Shown: positions 25,862 to 34,144 of the stretch, one piece after another | Numbering within the stretch: the stretch's first letter is position 1 | Layout: every line of letters starts with the position of its first letter | NCBI GenBank assembly: GCA_965215535.1 | Contig: OZ244063.1 | Span: forward strand, 1,798,001 to 1,862,000 | Length of the DNA: 64,000 nt | Source: Bin94 sp965215535 | Lineage (GTDB): Bacteria > Gemmatimonadota > Gemmatimonadetes > Longimicrobiales > Gaopeijiaceae | Direction: 5' to 3' | Made by a program: the position numbers and the translations under genes | The notes under the pieces: model-generated | Told to the model about the DNA's origin: nothing | The model's input: only the letters and a program-made list of their open reading frames with translations | The model's database searches: none

Positions 25862-27079
25862 CTAGAGCGACCTGAGAAACCGCACCACCGCAGCCCGGGC
25901 CTCGGCCGGCAGAGCCAGGAATGCGTCACGGGCAAGGGCAGCTTCGCCCCCATGGGCGCGAATGGCAGAGGCGAGATCGGAGGCACGGCCATCGTGCAGA
26001 AAGAGGCTGCGGTGACGAAGCCCCCAGAGCGGCGCCGTACGAAGCTCGGTCGGAGAAGCGTCGGGACCGCAGGTGTTGGCCAGGCCAGCGCCCATATCGT
26101 GCAGCAGCAGATCCGACCAGAGGCGGAGGCTGCGGTCGGCCAGCGCAGGGGGAACGAATCGGGTGCCGGACTCGGGAGAGGCGGGATCCGCCGCAGTGCG
26201 CATCTCTTGGCGGTGGCACGAGATGCAGCCGATCTGACGGAAGATCGCTTCGCCGCGGGCCACGGAATCGCGGGCGGTGGCCGAGGGGAGGTCGGCGGGG
26301 GCAGGGGGCGCGAGGAAACGCATATAGTCGGTGAGCTGGCCAAGCGCCACCGCATCGATCTCGGGGTCGCGCGCCGGATCGGCGGCCGGGGGGACCGGGT
26401 GGCCATTGACCGCGATCTCGTCGGGTTGGCTGGGGGTTGTGAAGCCAAGCTCGAAGCGCAGAGCAGAAATGACAAAGTCTTGCAGGCCATGCGCATCGCC
26501 CTTGCGACCGAAGCGCGCACTGCGGCCATCCGGCAGGCGGGGCAGACGACCCGAGATGCCATCGCCGTCGCGATCGTCGGGGTCGGCGGCCTCCAGGAGA
26601 ACCGCGTCGGGAATGGCGTCGATCAGCCCCAGGCCGAAGAGAGGGGGGGCCGTAACGCGCGCCGTAGCGGTGGCTGAAGGGGGAATCCGCTCGGGCCCCA
26701 GATCGTGCGCCGCCAGAAGATCGGTTGCGCGCTGCTGAATGTTGTCGCCGCCCTCGGCCTCGAGGAGGTCGCAGCGGCCCTCTGCAAAGCGTGTCGCGCG
26801 AACGACCCGAATCCGGATGCCGCCGCCGCCGGTCACCGGCTGATCGTGGCAATCGCTGCAGCGCTCGGCATTGAAGAGAGGACCCAGGCCCTCGTCGGGG
26901 GTGGCCAGACGCTCGAAGAGGGCGCGGCCGAGCAGAAAGCGGCCCTGTGCGCCTGCATCCAGCCCCGCCACCGGATCGCCGAGCGCGGGGGCGGGAGCGG
27001 AGGAGGGGTTGTCGCAGCCGGCCAGCAGCGTTGCCGCCAGTGCAAGAGGGACTGTCCCTGAACGAGATGGGCGAATCAC
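25862..27079 (-). CDS. Di-heme oxidoreductase lipoprotein (DUF1111 family), copy 2
   Basis: 405 residues from a GTG at 27079. Signal ALAATLLAGC (Cys 22). Heme sites are CSDCH at residues 74-78 within GLGPLFNAERCSDCH and CISCH at 285-289. The loop DPDDRDGDGISGR between them is shared with copy 1, as are LWSDLLLHDMG and FLHDGRA near the C-terminus. It would be a lipid-anchored periplasmic di-heme cytochrome; the family is annotated as putative thiol oxidoreductase or peroxidase. The GTG is preferred because it puts the signal peptide first; the frame is open to 27259 but that part looks non-coding. It lies upstream of SusC 2 on the same strand, 487 bp away. Confidence 0.88.
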   Translation of the reverse strand: MIRPSRSGTVPLALAATLLAGCDNPSSAPAPALGDPVAGLDAGAQGRFLLGRALFERLATPDEGLGPLFNAERCSDCHDQPVTGGGGIRIRVVRATRFAEGRCDLLEAEGGDNIQQRATDLLAAHDLGPERIPPSATATARVTAPPLFGLGLIDAIPDAVLLEAADPDDRDGDGISGRLPRLPDGRSARFGRKGDAHGLQDFVISALRFELGFTTPSQPDEIAVNGHPVPPAADPARDPEIDAVALGQLTDYMRFLAPPAPADLPSATARDSVARGEAIFRQIGCISCHRQEMRTAADPASPESGTRFVPPALADRSLRLWSDLLLHDMGAGLANTCGPDASPTELRTAPLWGLRHRSLFLHDGRASDLASAIRAHGGEAALARDAFLALPAEARAAVVRFLRSL

Positions 27080-27389
27080 GGCAGAACACCCCGTTGCGGA
27101 GTCTCCGCGTACACCCTCTCCAGCGGAAGGCCGCACGAATCCACCGCCGGGTGTTCCGCTGCGTCTGCGCCGGACGCCAACTCCTCGACCCGTTCGACCA
27201 CACTCCGCCGGGGGTTGCCGGAATAACCAGGGGCAACGAAAAACCAGCCCGCACGACACCCGTGCGCCGTCCTCAATGCCGGCTTCGGTCGGCCCGCCTC
27301 AACCATTGGGGTCATGGAAAAGCGTGCCCATTCATACAAATGATGCCCGTTCATACCAATGACATGTGCATATGGGCCGGAACCCCGGC
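27080..27389. other. 310-bp spacer upstream of di-heme gene 2
   Basis: Between the parvulin stop (27390) and the di-heme 2 start, both minus strand. No gene is visible. Towards its right end is a tandem 19-bp direct repeat (27326-27363). The rest is GC-rich and without clear structure. Confidence 0.45.
27326..27363. repeat. Two adjacent 19-bp direct repeats
   Basis: Copy 1 (27326-27344) and copy 2 (27345-27363) share 16 of 19 positions around the core GCCC-TTCATAC-AATGA and abut exactly. This is an island of AT-richer sequence about 250-285 bp upstream of the di-heme 2 start. A 19-bp period is close to two helical turns, as for tandem binding sites of one regulator. Confidence 0.5.
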
Positions 27390-28778
27390 TTATCCCCCCT
27401 CGGCCTCGGCCAGCATCCCACGCGCCGTCACGATCGCCGCCAGAACTCCGCGTCCCCGGATGCGCGTCTCGATCCGGCTCCGAATCCAGGCCTCGAAGAG
27501 GGGAGGCAGAGAACGCGCATCTTCGCGACGAGCCACCACTGCCTCCATGTAGCGCGCAAGAGCTTCGCGCGGGGACCGGGAGGCTTCATTCAGCGCCAGC
27601 GCCCGCGTCCAGTATTCGATCTCTTCGTCGTGCAAGCGCAGAAGTCGATCGGCCGTCTGTGCATCGAGCGCAAGTCCCCGGTCGGCCGCGTCGGTCAGCC
27701 GGAGTTCGCGCGTGCCCACGTCGTTCAGAAGACGGATTCGGGCATCCGCCCCCACTTCGGCCAACTCCGCGAGCGATTCCTGCGGAAAGAAGAGCAGCAC
27801 CCGCGCCAGAACTGCGGCCGTCAGCGCGCCCCCTTCCCAGGTGGCCAGCACCTGCTCCGAATCCAGCCACGCCGCCGGAGCTTCGGCCATGCGCGCCACC
27901 ACGACCTGCGCACCCGCGGCAACCGCAAAGGAGCGTGCATCGCGCACCCCCGCAGCGGCGCCCGCATCGGCCTGGGCCAGATCGCGCTCCAGCACCCCCT
28001 CGCGAAAGAGGGTCTCCACCTCTGCAAAGCGCGGTCGATAGACAAGGTGGAAGCCGTCGGAGCTCTGCACCACACCCGAAATCTGCCCGGGTTCAAGGCG
28101 AAAGGCGGCCCGGTCCAGGGTGGTCGGCAACTCGCCGGCGGCAAAGACCCCAAGAAGGCCGCCCCGGCTTTGCGACTGGGCATCCTCGCTCTCGGCCACC
28201 GCATCGTTCCACCCGCCCCCCTCGGCGACCTGGGCCAGAAGACGCTCGATTGTGCGCTGCTGCAGAAGCCGTTCGCTCGACGAGGTTTCGGGCCCCACGC
28301 GGCGCAGAACGTGGGCCACCAGTCGCAGCGATCCCTCGGCAAAGGTCGCGGCAATTTCGGCATCGGACCGCGCCACTGCTGCACCCAGACGCTCCTGCCG
28401 GTCGATCTCCAGAATCGCCTCGCGCCGGTCCAGCCAGGTCGATGCCGCCCGTGCCTCCGAACCCGCAAGCGAATCGCCCGCCGCCGCCCGCTGCGAGAGC
28501 ACCGCCGCCGAAATCCACAGATCTGCAAGCTGGTGGACCGCAAGCGAATCCAGCGGAAAGGGCTGTGCCAGAACCAGAAGTTCAGCCAGGCGGTCTTCGG
28601 TCAGCGCCCAGTCGCCGGCCCGCGCCACGTTCCCCCGATCGGCCGGGGTACAGGCCGCGAGCGAGAGCAGCGCTCCAAGGAGCAGCGCAATCCCCCTCGG
28701 ACGCCGCGCCCTTCCTGCCGTGTCCCCCTTCGGCCGCAACCCGACCCGCAGCCGACGACCCGGCAAGGCTGTCACCAC
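27390..28778 (-). CDS. PpiC/parvulin-type peptidyl-prolyl isomerase lipoprotein
   Basis: 462 residues from GTG 28778. A long basic N-terminus leads to the lipobox LLSLAAC (Cys about 43). Helical N- and C-terminal regions flank a parvulin core at about residues 130-255, with the family landmarks LVAHVLRRVG (normally A.HIL), SRGGLLGVFAAGEL (GG.LG-F) and GQISGVVQSSDGFHLV (G-IS-PV-T-FG-H-I). It resembles SurA/PrsA-like envelope chaperones and probably assists outer-membrane or periplasmic protein folding. It starts just after the DUF4399 gene (3 bp gap), so the two are co-transcribed. Confidence 0.82.
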   Translation of the reverse strand: MVTALPGRRLRVGLRPKGDTAGRARRPRGIALLLGALLSLAACTPADRGNVARAGDWALTEDRLAELLVLAQPFPLDSLAVHQLADLWISAAVLSQRAAAGDSLAGSEARAASTWLDRREAILEIDRQERLGAAVARSDAEIAATFAEGSLRLVAHVLRRVGPETSSSERLLQQRTIERLLAQVAEGGGWNDAVAESEDAQSQSRGGLLGVFAAGELPTTLDRAAFRLEPGQISGVVQSSDGFHLVYRPRFAEVETLFREGVLERDLAQADAGAAAGVRDARSFAVAAGAQVVVARMAEAPAAWLDSEQVLATWEGGALTAAVLARVLLFFPQESLAELAEVGADARIRLLNDVGTRELRLTDAADRGLALDAQTADRLLRLHDEEIEYWTRALALNEASRSPREALARYMEAVVARREDARSLPPLFEAWIRSRIETRIRGRGVLAAIVTARGMLAEAEGG

Positions 28779-28781
28779 CCG

Positions 28782-29318
28782 CTACCGCACGACAACGGTG
28801 ATCGTATCGGCGACCGGTGGATCGAGGGGAATGTGCACACCGTCGGCGACGACCGCGATAATCCGGTGTTCGCCCGTGGGCAGGTCTTCAAGGGTGAACT
28901 CGGTCTGGGCCTGTCCCATGTGGTAGTGGACGCCCGGATCGTTCGGAATCGGCACGGTCCAGTCCACATCGCCATTGACAATGAGGTGGTGGTGCCCCGT
29001 TCCGGGATCCATGTTGCCGGCCGACACGATCTCCAATCCCTCGACCTCCATGACCACCCGCAGCGGCCCGGCCTCCACCTCGGCGCCATCGGCGGGCTCC
29101 ACGATCATGACCCGGGCAGGCATGGTGGACTCCATCTCCATTTCGGTCTCGGCGGGCATGGCGTCCTCCATTCCCGCGTCCTCCATTCCGGCGCCCTCCT
29201 CCATCATGCCATCATCGCTCGCGTCATCGCCGCCGCCACAGCCGACAATCAGCAAAAGTGCGGTCGCGCCAGCCACCGTGCGCAGGAACCCGTCCTGCAG
29301 AACTCTGTTGCGTTGCAT
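28782..29318 (-). CDS. DUF4399 lipoprotein with acidic Met/Glu linker
   Basis: 178 residues. The lipoprotein signal ends LLIVGC (Cys 27). A low-complexity acidic linker of repeated Met-Glu-Asp-Ala units spans about residues 33-65. The DUF4399 domain follows: VMIVEPADGAEVEAGPLRV and the conserved GNMDPGTGHHHLIVNGDVDW, with its run of three histidines, then HYHMGQAQTEFTLEDLPTGEH. The His-rich motif and the Met-rich linker suggest metal binding, copper being the usual guess for such composition, but that is inference. First gene of a two-gene unit with the parvulin gene. The palindrome pair 2 lies 165-280 bp upstream. Confidence 0.85.
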   Translation of the reverse strand: MQRNRVLQDGFLRTVAGATALLLIVGCGGGDDASDDGMMEEGAGMEDAGMEDAMPAETEMEMESTMPARVMIVEPADGAEVEAGPLRVVMEVEGLEIVSAGNMDPGTGHHHLIVNGDVDWTVPIPNDPGVHYHMGQAQTEFTLEDLPTGEHRIIAVVADGVHIPLDPPVADTITVVVR

Positions 29319-29482
29319 TGGGATTATGTTCCCCCTCTTTCCGGATACGAAGCCTTGGGTACGATTCTGATTTTTCTCGGGATACGCCCAGCCACAAGGT
29401 GCGGCCGTCGCAGCGTTTGCGCCAGTCCCATGCGGAATCCAAATCCGGCGCGAAACCTCGCAGGCTGCCCGACTCGCGCTGT

Positions 29483-29514
29483 TTACGAAAAGATATGCCC
29501 AAATCTTTTCATAA
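29483..29514. repeat. 32-bp palindrome, pair 2 element a
   Basis: TTACGAAAAG, 12 bases, CTTTTCATAA. The arms are nearly perfectly complementary. Read on the minus strand it starts TTATGAAAAG and matches element 25753-25784 in its core. It lies 169 bp upstream of the DUF4399 start. Confidence 0.65.
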
Positions 29515-29565
29515 TCGGCTTCTGATCGTTCCCAAAATGGGGGTTGGAGATCGAAATCGCGCTGC

Positions 29566-29597
29566 TTACGAAAGGATAAAGCCTGAACTTTTCCTTA
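29566..29597. repeat. 32-bp palindrome, pair 2 element b
   Basis: TTACGAAAGG, 12 bases, CTTTTCCTTA. It begins 83 bp after element a, and its end overlaps the stop codon of the TPR gene. On the minus strand its core and right arm match element 25671-25702 (both have GTTC...TTATCCTTTCGTAAG). Confidence 0.6.
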
Positions 29598-30407
29598 CCC
29601 CGATGATCCACCGGCGGTCGGCAGCAGAATATCGCGCACCCACGCATAGTCGGGCTGCACCTCCAGCGCCCTCTCGAATGCAGCGCGCGCCTCTTCGGTC
29701 TGACCCAGCGCAGAGTGCGTCTGCCCAAGCCATGCCCAGGCCTCGGCATGACCCCAGTCTGGCAGCGGCACCGGCGGCGCATCGTTCGCGAACAGCTCCA
29801 GTGCGGCGAGGAAGTGCTCCAGCGCAGCCCGGTGTCCCCCGCCATAGGTCTCCGGCATATGGAAGGCCGAAATCCCCTCCAGCAGCCTGACGCGCGGGTT
29901 GTCGGGTCCCAGAGCCCGGGCGCGCAGGATCGCCTCGACCGATTGCATTCCCAGTCTCATCGCCGTCGCGGGGTCATCGACCCGCATCCCGAGCAGCGAG
30001 GAGAGGATTGCATACGATTCGGCCAGCGGGCGGGTCTCGATCGACGCCCGCAGAGAGGATTCGGCCTCGGCGAGCAAATCGTCCGCAGTGCTTCCATCCG
30101 CCATGCGCCGAATGGCAAGGCGATAGATGCCGTAGCCTGCATAATGATGGAGGAGCGCGTCATCGGGGAAGGCTGTCACCGCCCGCCGCGCCAGGGTGAC
30201 CATTTGGCCCAGAGCGGCGGTGTCGCCCTGAATTTCGGCCTCGGCCAGTCCGGTGCGCAGCCGGTCGGCGAGCTCCAGGGGATCCATATCCTGGGCCGCC
30301 AGAGCTCCGGGCCAAAGTGTGACGACAGCCAGCAGGACCGGCAGACAGCGGGGCAGGGACCGACCGGCAACGGTGCGCAGGGCGCATTTGCATAAAGGAT
30401 GCAACAT
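29595..30407 (-). CDS. Secreted TPR-repeat protein
   Basis: 270 residues. A Sec signal (LPVLLAVVTLWPGALAAQ) is followed by helical repeats. Clear tetratricopeptide-like units include ALGQMVTLARRAVTAFPDDA, HAEAWAWLGQTHSALGQTEE and ARAAFERALEVQPDY near the C-terminus. TPR proteins are scaffolds and have no catalytic role. It follows the TonB receptor gene by 27 bp on the same strand, so it is probably a periplasmic partner of that receptor. Such receptor/TPR pairs recur in this phylum, but the function is not established. Confidence 0.8.
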   Translation of the reverse strand: MLHPLCKCALRTVAGRSLPRCLPVLLAVVTLWPGALAAQDMDPLELADRLRTGLAEAEIQGDTAALGQMVTLARRAVTAFPDDALLHHYAGYGIYRLAIRRMADGSTADDLLAEAESSLRASIETRPLAESYAILSSLLGMRVDDPATAMRLGMQSVEAILRARALGPDNPRVRLLEGISAFHMPETYGGGHRAALEHFLAALELFANDAPPVPLPDWGHAEAWAWLGQTHSALGQTEEARAAFERALEVQPDYAWVRDILLPTAGGSSG

Positions 30408-30434
30408 GAGGTGAAAGCTCTCCCGGTGTTGTGA

Positions 30435-32708
30435 TTACTGAAAGTTTGTTGTGATTCCGAAGTAGATGGTGCGCGGGAAGGGGGTATTCAGCGGAATCCG
30501 CCTTGTGTAATCGGCGCTGTACCGGTAATCGCGCACATTGTTGCGGTCAAGCGAATTCATCATGGAGACAAAGAGGATGGTCAGGTTGTCGCGCCAGAAT
30601 CTCTGCAGCATGTTGATGGAAAGGTCGAGCCGCGCATAGCGGGGAAAGCGCTCCGACATGGGGCGGCCGTAGATGGGTTGCCAGAGATCTCGCGCCCGGT
30701 CAAACACCGCACCCGTCACCGGAGTAAAGGGCGTCCCCGTTGCAGTGCGGTAGCCCAGGCCGACATTGAGCCAGCTTCGAACATTGCGCCCAATCACAAT
30801 ATGCAGAGTATGGGTGGCATCGAAGGGCGAGGGAGCCAGCCGCCCGCTGTCGGGGTCGGTGCGCTCGGAGCGAATAAGGCTGTACGCCATGCGCACATCA
30901 AGTTCCGCCAGAGCAATCGTTTCCCTGGCAAAGAGATCGATCCCCGAAGCCGTGCCGCTTCCGTTCCCCACCGTGACATGGTTGCGGGTCTGTGCAGCCA
31001 GCTCCGCATAGCGCTTGCGATACGCCTCGATGCGCACCAGTCGATCGCCCTCTTCCCAGCTCAGACCCCCGATATAGTGTTGTGCACGCATGGCCGGCAG
31101 CGCGGGATCCCCGAGTACAGGCTCGAAGAAGAGAGGGTCGGGGATCTGATGAAAAATTCCCCAGGCGGCGGTGAGGGTGAGGGGAGCGGTGGGTTGCCAG
31201 GTGACGGACACCCGGGGATCGGCGGTGGTCTGCTCTGTAAGGTTCGAGCGGTCGGCACGCAGTCCGGCGCGCAGACGGAGCGCATTGGAAGGCTGTACCT
31301 CGACCTCGCCGAAGCCGCCGAAGCGCGTGCCCCTCTGACGGCTGGCAAAGCGGGTGACGGCGGCCCCGGGCGCATTGTCATGCGATGCCACCGGCGACAG
31401 TCCCGCAAGATCGGCCACCCTGTAGTCAAGTTCGACGCCTGTCGTCAGCGACAGACCCGGCCGCACCGGAAGCCTGACTTTCGTGCGCCCCTGGGTGAAG
31501 CGCTCCGTGCGATCGAAGCGGAAGGCGCCAAAGAGCTCTTCGCTGCGCAGCCCGCTGGTGGCCACTCCCCAGTCCAGACCGATCCGGCCAAAGCTGTCGA
31601 GCCCCGATACAGTCACCAGGTCGGCGCGCGCCTCGGAGCGAAACACCCCGGAGTACGAGGGATCTGCAATCCGAATGCCCACGCGATCGGTCTGCACAAG
31701 CGCAAATGCCCTGATCCTTCCCCCATTGCGATACACCCACTCGCCACCTCCGCTCAGATCGTTGGAGGCGGGAACCTGGTCGAACTCGTCTCTGCGCCCA
31801 TTCAGCCTCATGAGCAGATCGGTGTCGGTATGGGTAGCGGTCAGGCGGAATCCCGCCGATTCGGCGAGTGCGACCTCGATCCCGCCCGACAACCCGCCAA
31901 CGGACGCAGTCACCCCGAGTTGATTCGCGACGGGTCTGTCGGCGGTTTGCAGATCGACAATGGCCGAGAGCGCGTCGCCATACTCGGCCCCGAATCCTCC
32001 CGACGAGAAGTGAATCCCCCGAAGCTGGAAGGGATCGAAGCGCCCCAACGAAAGGGTGCGGTCGGTATCCAGGCGGAAGGGCGAAATCACCGTCGCGCCA
32101 TCGAGCAGCACCCGTGTCTCCGAAACATCGCCGCCGCGCACGAAGAGACCCGCGCCCTCGCCCACACTCTGAAGCCCCGGAAAGGCCTGGATGGCGCGAA
32201 AGGGATCGGCCGCCGCACCCGGAATATTCACAACATCGAGATCGCTGAGGGTCACATCGGGCAGGTCGCCCAGGCGAAAGGTGCCGGCCTCGACCCTGAT
32301 CGGATCCAGGGCAACCGGCGCGCGCTGCAGTACAATCGCAAGGGGGACCGCGAGGGGCAGATCGACGCTCCGCCGCACTTGCAGATACCCTGCCAGACGC
32401 ACGACAAGGGTGGCCGGGCCGGGGGCGGTCGTCTCGAACCCGAAAACGCCCATGGAATCGGTCGGTGTACCCTCGAGGGTCTCCAGAATAAAGACGTCGG
32501 CGCCTGCGAGCGGGTATCCGTCAGGGTCGCGCACAACTCCCGCTACGGCAGGAGAAGTCTGGGCGGCAAGGGGGGCGGCCGCCGGGCAGATCATGGCGAC
32601 GGGGGCGCCGAGGGCACAGAGTGGAAGCCACACATGTTGCGCCCCGAACCATGCGCGTGAACGCAGAGGGACGCCATCCGAAGATCGGGAGTCATCCATA
32701 CACTTCAT
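30435..32708 (-). CDS. TonB-dependent receptor with carboxypeptidase-like N-terminal domain
   Basis: 757 residues, clearly shorter than the SusC proteins here and without a SusD partner. Signal peptide to about residue 49, then a carboxypeptidase-regulatory beta domain (AGVVRDPDGYPLAGADVFIL, about 54-130). The plug (FRAIQAFPGLQSVGEGAGLF, VRGGDVSETRVLLDGATV, FGAEYGDALSAIVDLQT) lacks the long SusC signature. The barrel ends with FGITTNFQ. Plug wording of this kind (PGLQS, GEGAGLFVRGG, LDGATV) is typical of receptors predicted to import unidentified small molecules in Bacteroidota and Gemmatimonadota. ATG 32699 is an alternative start. It forms a unit with the downstream TPR gene. Confidence 0.88.
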   Translation of the reverse strand: MKCMDDSRSSDGVPLRSRAWFGAQHVWLPLCALGAPVAMICPAAAPLAAQTSPAVAGVVRDPDGYPLAGADVFILETLEGTPTDSMGVFGFETTAPGPATLVVRLAGYLQVRRSVDLPLAVPLAIVLQRAPVALDPIRVEAGTFRLGDLPDVTLSDLDVVNIPGAAADPFRAIQAFPGLQSVGEGAGLFVRGGDVSETRVLLDGATVISPFRLDTDRTLSLGRFDPFQLRGIHFSSGGFGAEYGDALSAIVDLQTADRPVANQLGVTASVGGLSGGIEVALAESAGFRLTATHTDTDLLMRLNGRRDEFDQVPASNDLSGGGEWVYRNGGRIRAFALVQTDRVGIRIADPSYSGVFRSEARADLVTVSGLDSFGRIGLDWGVATSGLRSEELFGAFRFDRTERFTQGRTKVRLPVRPGLSLTTGVELDYRVADLAGLSPVASHDNAPGAAVTRFASRQRGTRFGGFGEVEVQPSNALRLRAGLRADRSNLTEQTTADPRVSVTWQPTAPLTLTAAWGIFHQIPDPLFFEPVLGDPALPAMRAQHYIGGLSWEEGDRLVRIEAYRKRYAELAAQTRNHVTVGNGSGTASGIDLFARETIALAELDVRMAYSLIRSERTDPDSGRLAPSPFDATHTLHIVIGRNVRSWLNVGLGYRTATGTPFTPVTGAVFDRARDLWQPIYGRPMSERFPRYARLDLSINMLQRFWRDNLTILFVSMMNSLDRNNVRDYRYSADYTRRIPLNTPFPRTIYFGITTNFQ

Positions 32709-32788
32709 GCAACGCCAGACCCGGTCGTGGAATCACCGGGGCACCCCGGCAACACCGAGAGACCATCTGCGGGAACACTCCATTTCCT

Positions 32789-34144
32789 CTACCACTCTCG
32801 CTCCACCACATAGCCGTCCTTCCAGATGCGGGCGATATCGTGGCTGCGCGTCAGATCTTCGGCGAGGTTGCCCGCAATCAGCACCAGGTCGGCCAATTGA
32901 CCCTCGGCGATCCGTCCGCGGTCGGCGATGCCGAATGCGTCGGCCGCCACCGATGTGGCTGCGGCCAGCGCCTCTGCGCGATCAAGACCAGCCCGCAGCA
33001 AAAGTCGCAGCTCGCCGTGCATGGAGATTCCCGCGCCCGTGCCCGGATTCGGAATGTCTGTGCCCGCAACCAGGCGCACGCCGGCCGCATGCAGTCGCCG
33101 AACATTCTCCAGCGCCACTTCCGCGCGCGCTCCGAGCCCATCCGGAAAGCCCGGCAGGCCATTCTCCAGGGTCAACTGCTGCATCGGTGACAGCAGAGCC
33201 GCGTCGGTCTCGTGCACAAGTGCGGCCACAGCGGAATCCCGGGCCGACATCATTACCGAGAGCGTTGGAACCACAAAGATGTCGGCTTCGGCAAAGCGTC
33301 GGGCATCGGACTCCGACACAACCTTGTCGAACCATACATGCACAAGTCCGTCGGCGCCCAGAGCCACGGCCTCAAGGGCCCGCGACAGGGTGCTGACATG
33401 CACAACCGCCGCCAGACCCTCGGCCTGTGCGGCCGCGACCAGTGCGGCAATGGTTTCGCGAGTGAGCGAGGGAATTTCGCGACCGGTGGCGCTGCCGTCC
33501 TCGTAAATAATCTTGATCCAGTCGGAGCCCTCGGCCCGGCGCGCCCTTACCCAGGCCCGAGCCTCATCGGGAGCGGTGAGTGTTTCCATAGGCAACCCGA
33601 ACTGCGTCCCATGCCCGCTCGGGGCGGTTGCGGCCATGCCCGCCGAGAAGAGATCCGCCTCGTTGCCAGGGGCGATCTCTTTGCGCGCACTTCGCTTGAC
33701 CTCGATCAGAACTGGCAGGGTAAGCTGGTCCATCACCGTCGTCACCCCAAAGCGCAGTGCATCGCGCAGGGTGGTTCCGTAGCTGTGGACATGGCCGTCG
33801 ATCAGGCCGGGAATCAGCGTATGCCCGCGTCCATCCAGTCGCGGGAGCTCTGCGGGCAGGTCGAGCGTGCGGCCCAGGCACCGAATCCGTCCCTCTTCAA
33901 CCCAAACATCCCAACCGTGCCGAAATGTCTCGCCATCGAAGACCGTCGCACCGGTGACCGCAAACGTTTCCTGAACCACCTGGCGATCGGCTTGCAACTC
34001 CTGGTCGCTTTCCCACAAGTTCTGCCCACTCACCTGCGGCGCTGGCGACAGACCCGCCGCACCCGCAACGAAGACAGCCCTCACCGCGCCAGAACCGATC
34101 GGATGTCCCCGCCTGCCTGTCCTGCAATCGCCGACCGACTTCAC
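32789..34144 (-). CDS. Metal-dependent amidohydrolase (imidazolonepropionase-like)
   Basis: 451 residues from a GTG that overlaps the permease stop (GTGA). An N-terminal hydrophobic stretch (AVFVAGAAGLSPAPQV) may be a weak signal. The amidohydrolase barrel starts FAVTGATVFDG, with the metal-binding HxH in PGLIDGHVHS (His118, His120). Later are DWIKIIYEDG (candidate carbamylated lysine), AAVVHVST, DGLVHVWFD and VAGTDIPN (the closing Asp). It fits the imidazolonepropionase-like branch that hydrolyses C-N bonds in cyclic amides or dipeptides; the substrate is not predictable. It is the third gene of an ATPase-permease-hydrolase operon, so export or import of a small amide is plausible. Confidence 0.85.
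   Translation of the reverse strand: MKSVGDCRTGRRGHPIGSGAVRAVFVAGAAGLSPAPQVSGQNLWESDQELQADRQVVQETFAVTGATVFDGETFRHGWDVWVEEGRIRCLGRTLDLPAELPRLDGRGHTLIPGLIDGHVHSYGTTLRDALRFGVTTVMDQLTLPVLIEVKRSARKEIAPGNEADLFSAGMAATAPSGHGTQFGLPMETLTAPDEARAWVRARRAEGSDWIKIIYEDGSATGREIPSLTRETIAALVAAAQAEGLAAVVHVSTLSRALEAVALGADGLVHVWFDKVVSESDARRFAEADIFVVPTLSVMMSARDSAVAALVHETDAALLSPMQQLTLENGLPGFPDGLGARAEVALENVRRLHAAGVRLVAGTDIPNPGTGAGISMHGELRLLLRAGLDRAEALAAATSVAADAFGIADRGRIAEGQLADLVLIAGNLAEDLTRSHDIARIWKDGYVVEREW

Noticed and set aside
27366..29525. A 719-codon open frame on the plus strand
   Set aside because: Antisense to the parvulin and DUF4399 genes, spans their spacer, and has no family-like segments.
30678..32660. 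A 660-codon open frame on the plus strand
   Set aside because: Antisense shadow of the TonB receptor at 30435-32708; no signal, no domain, Arg/Gly/Pro-rich composition.
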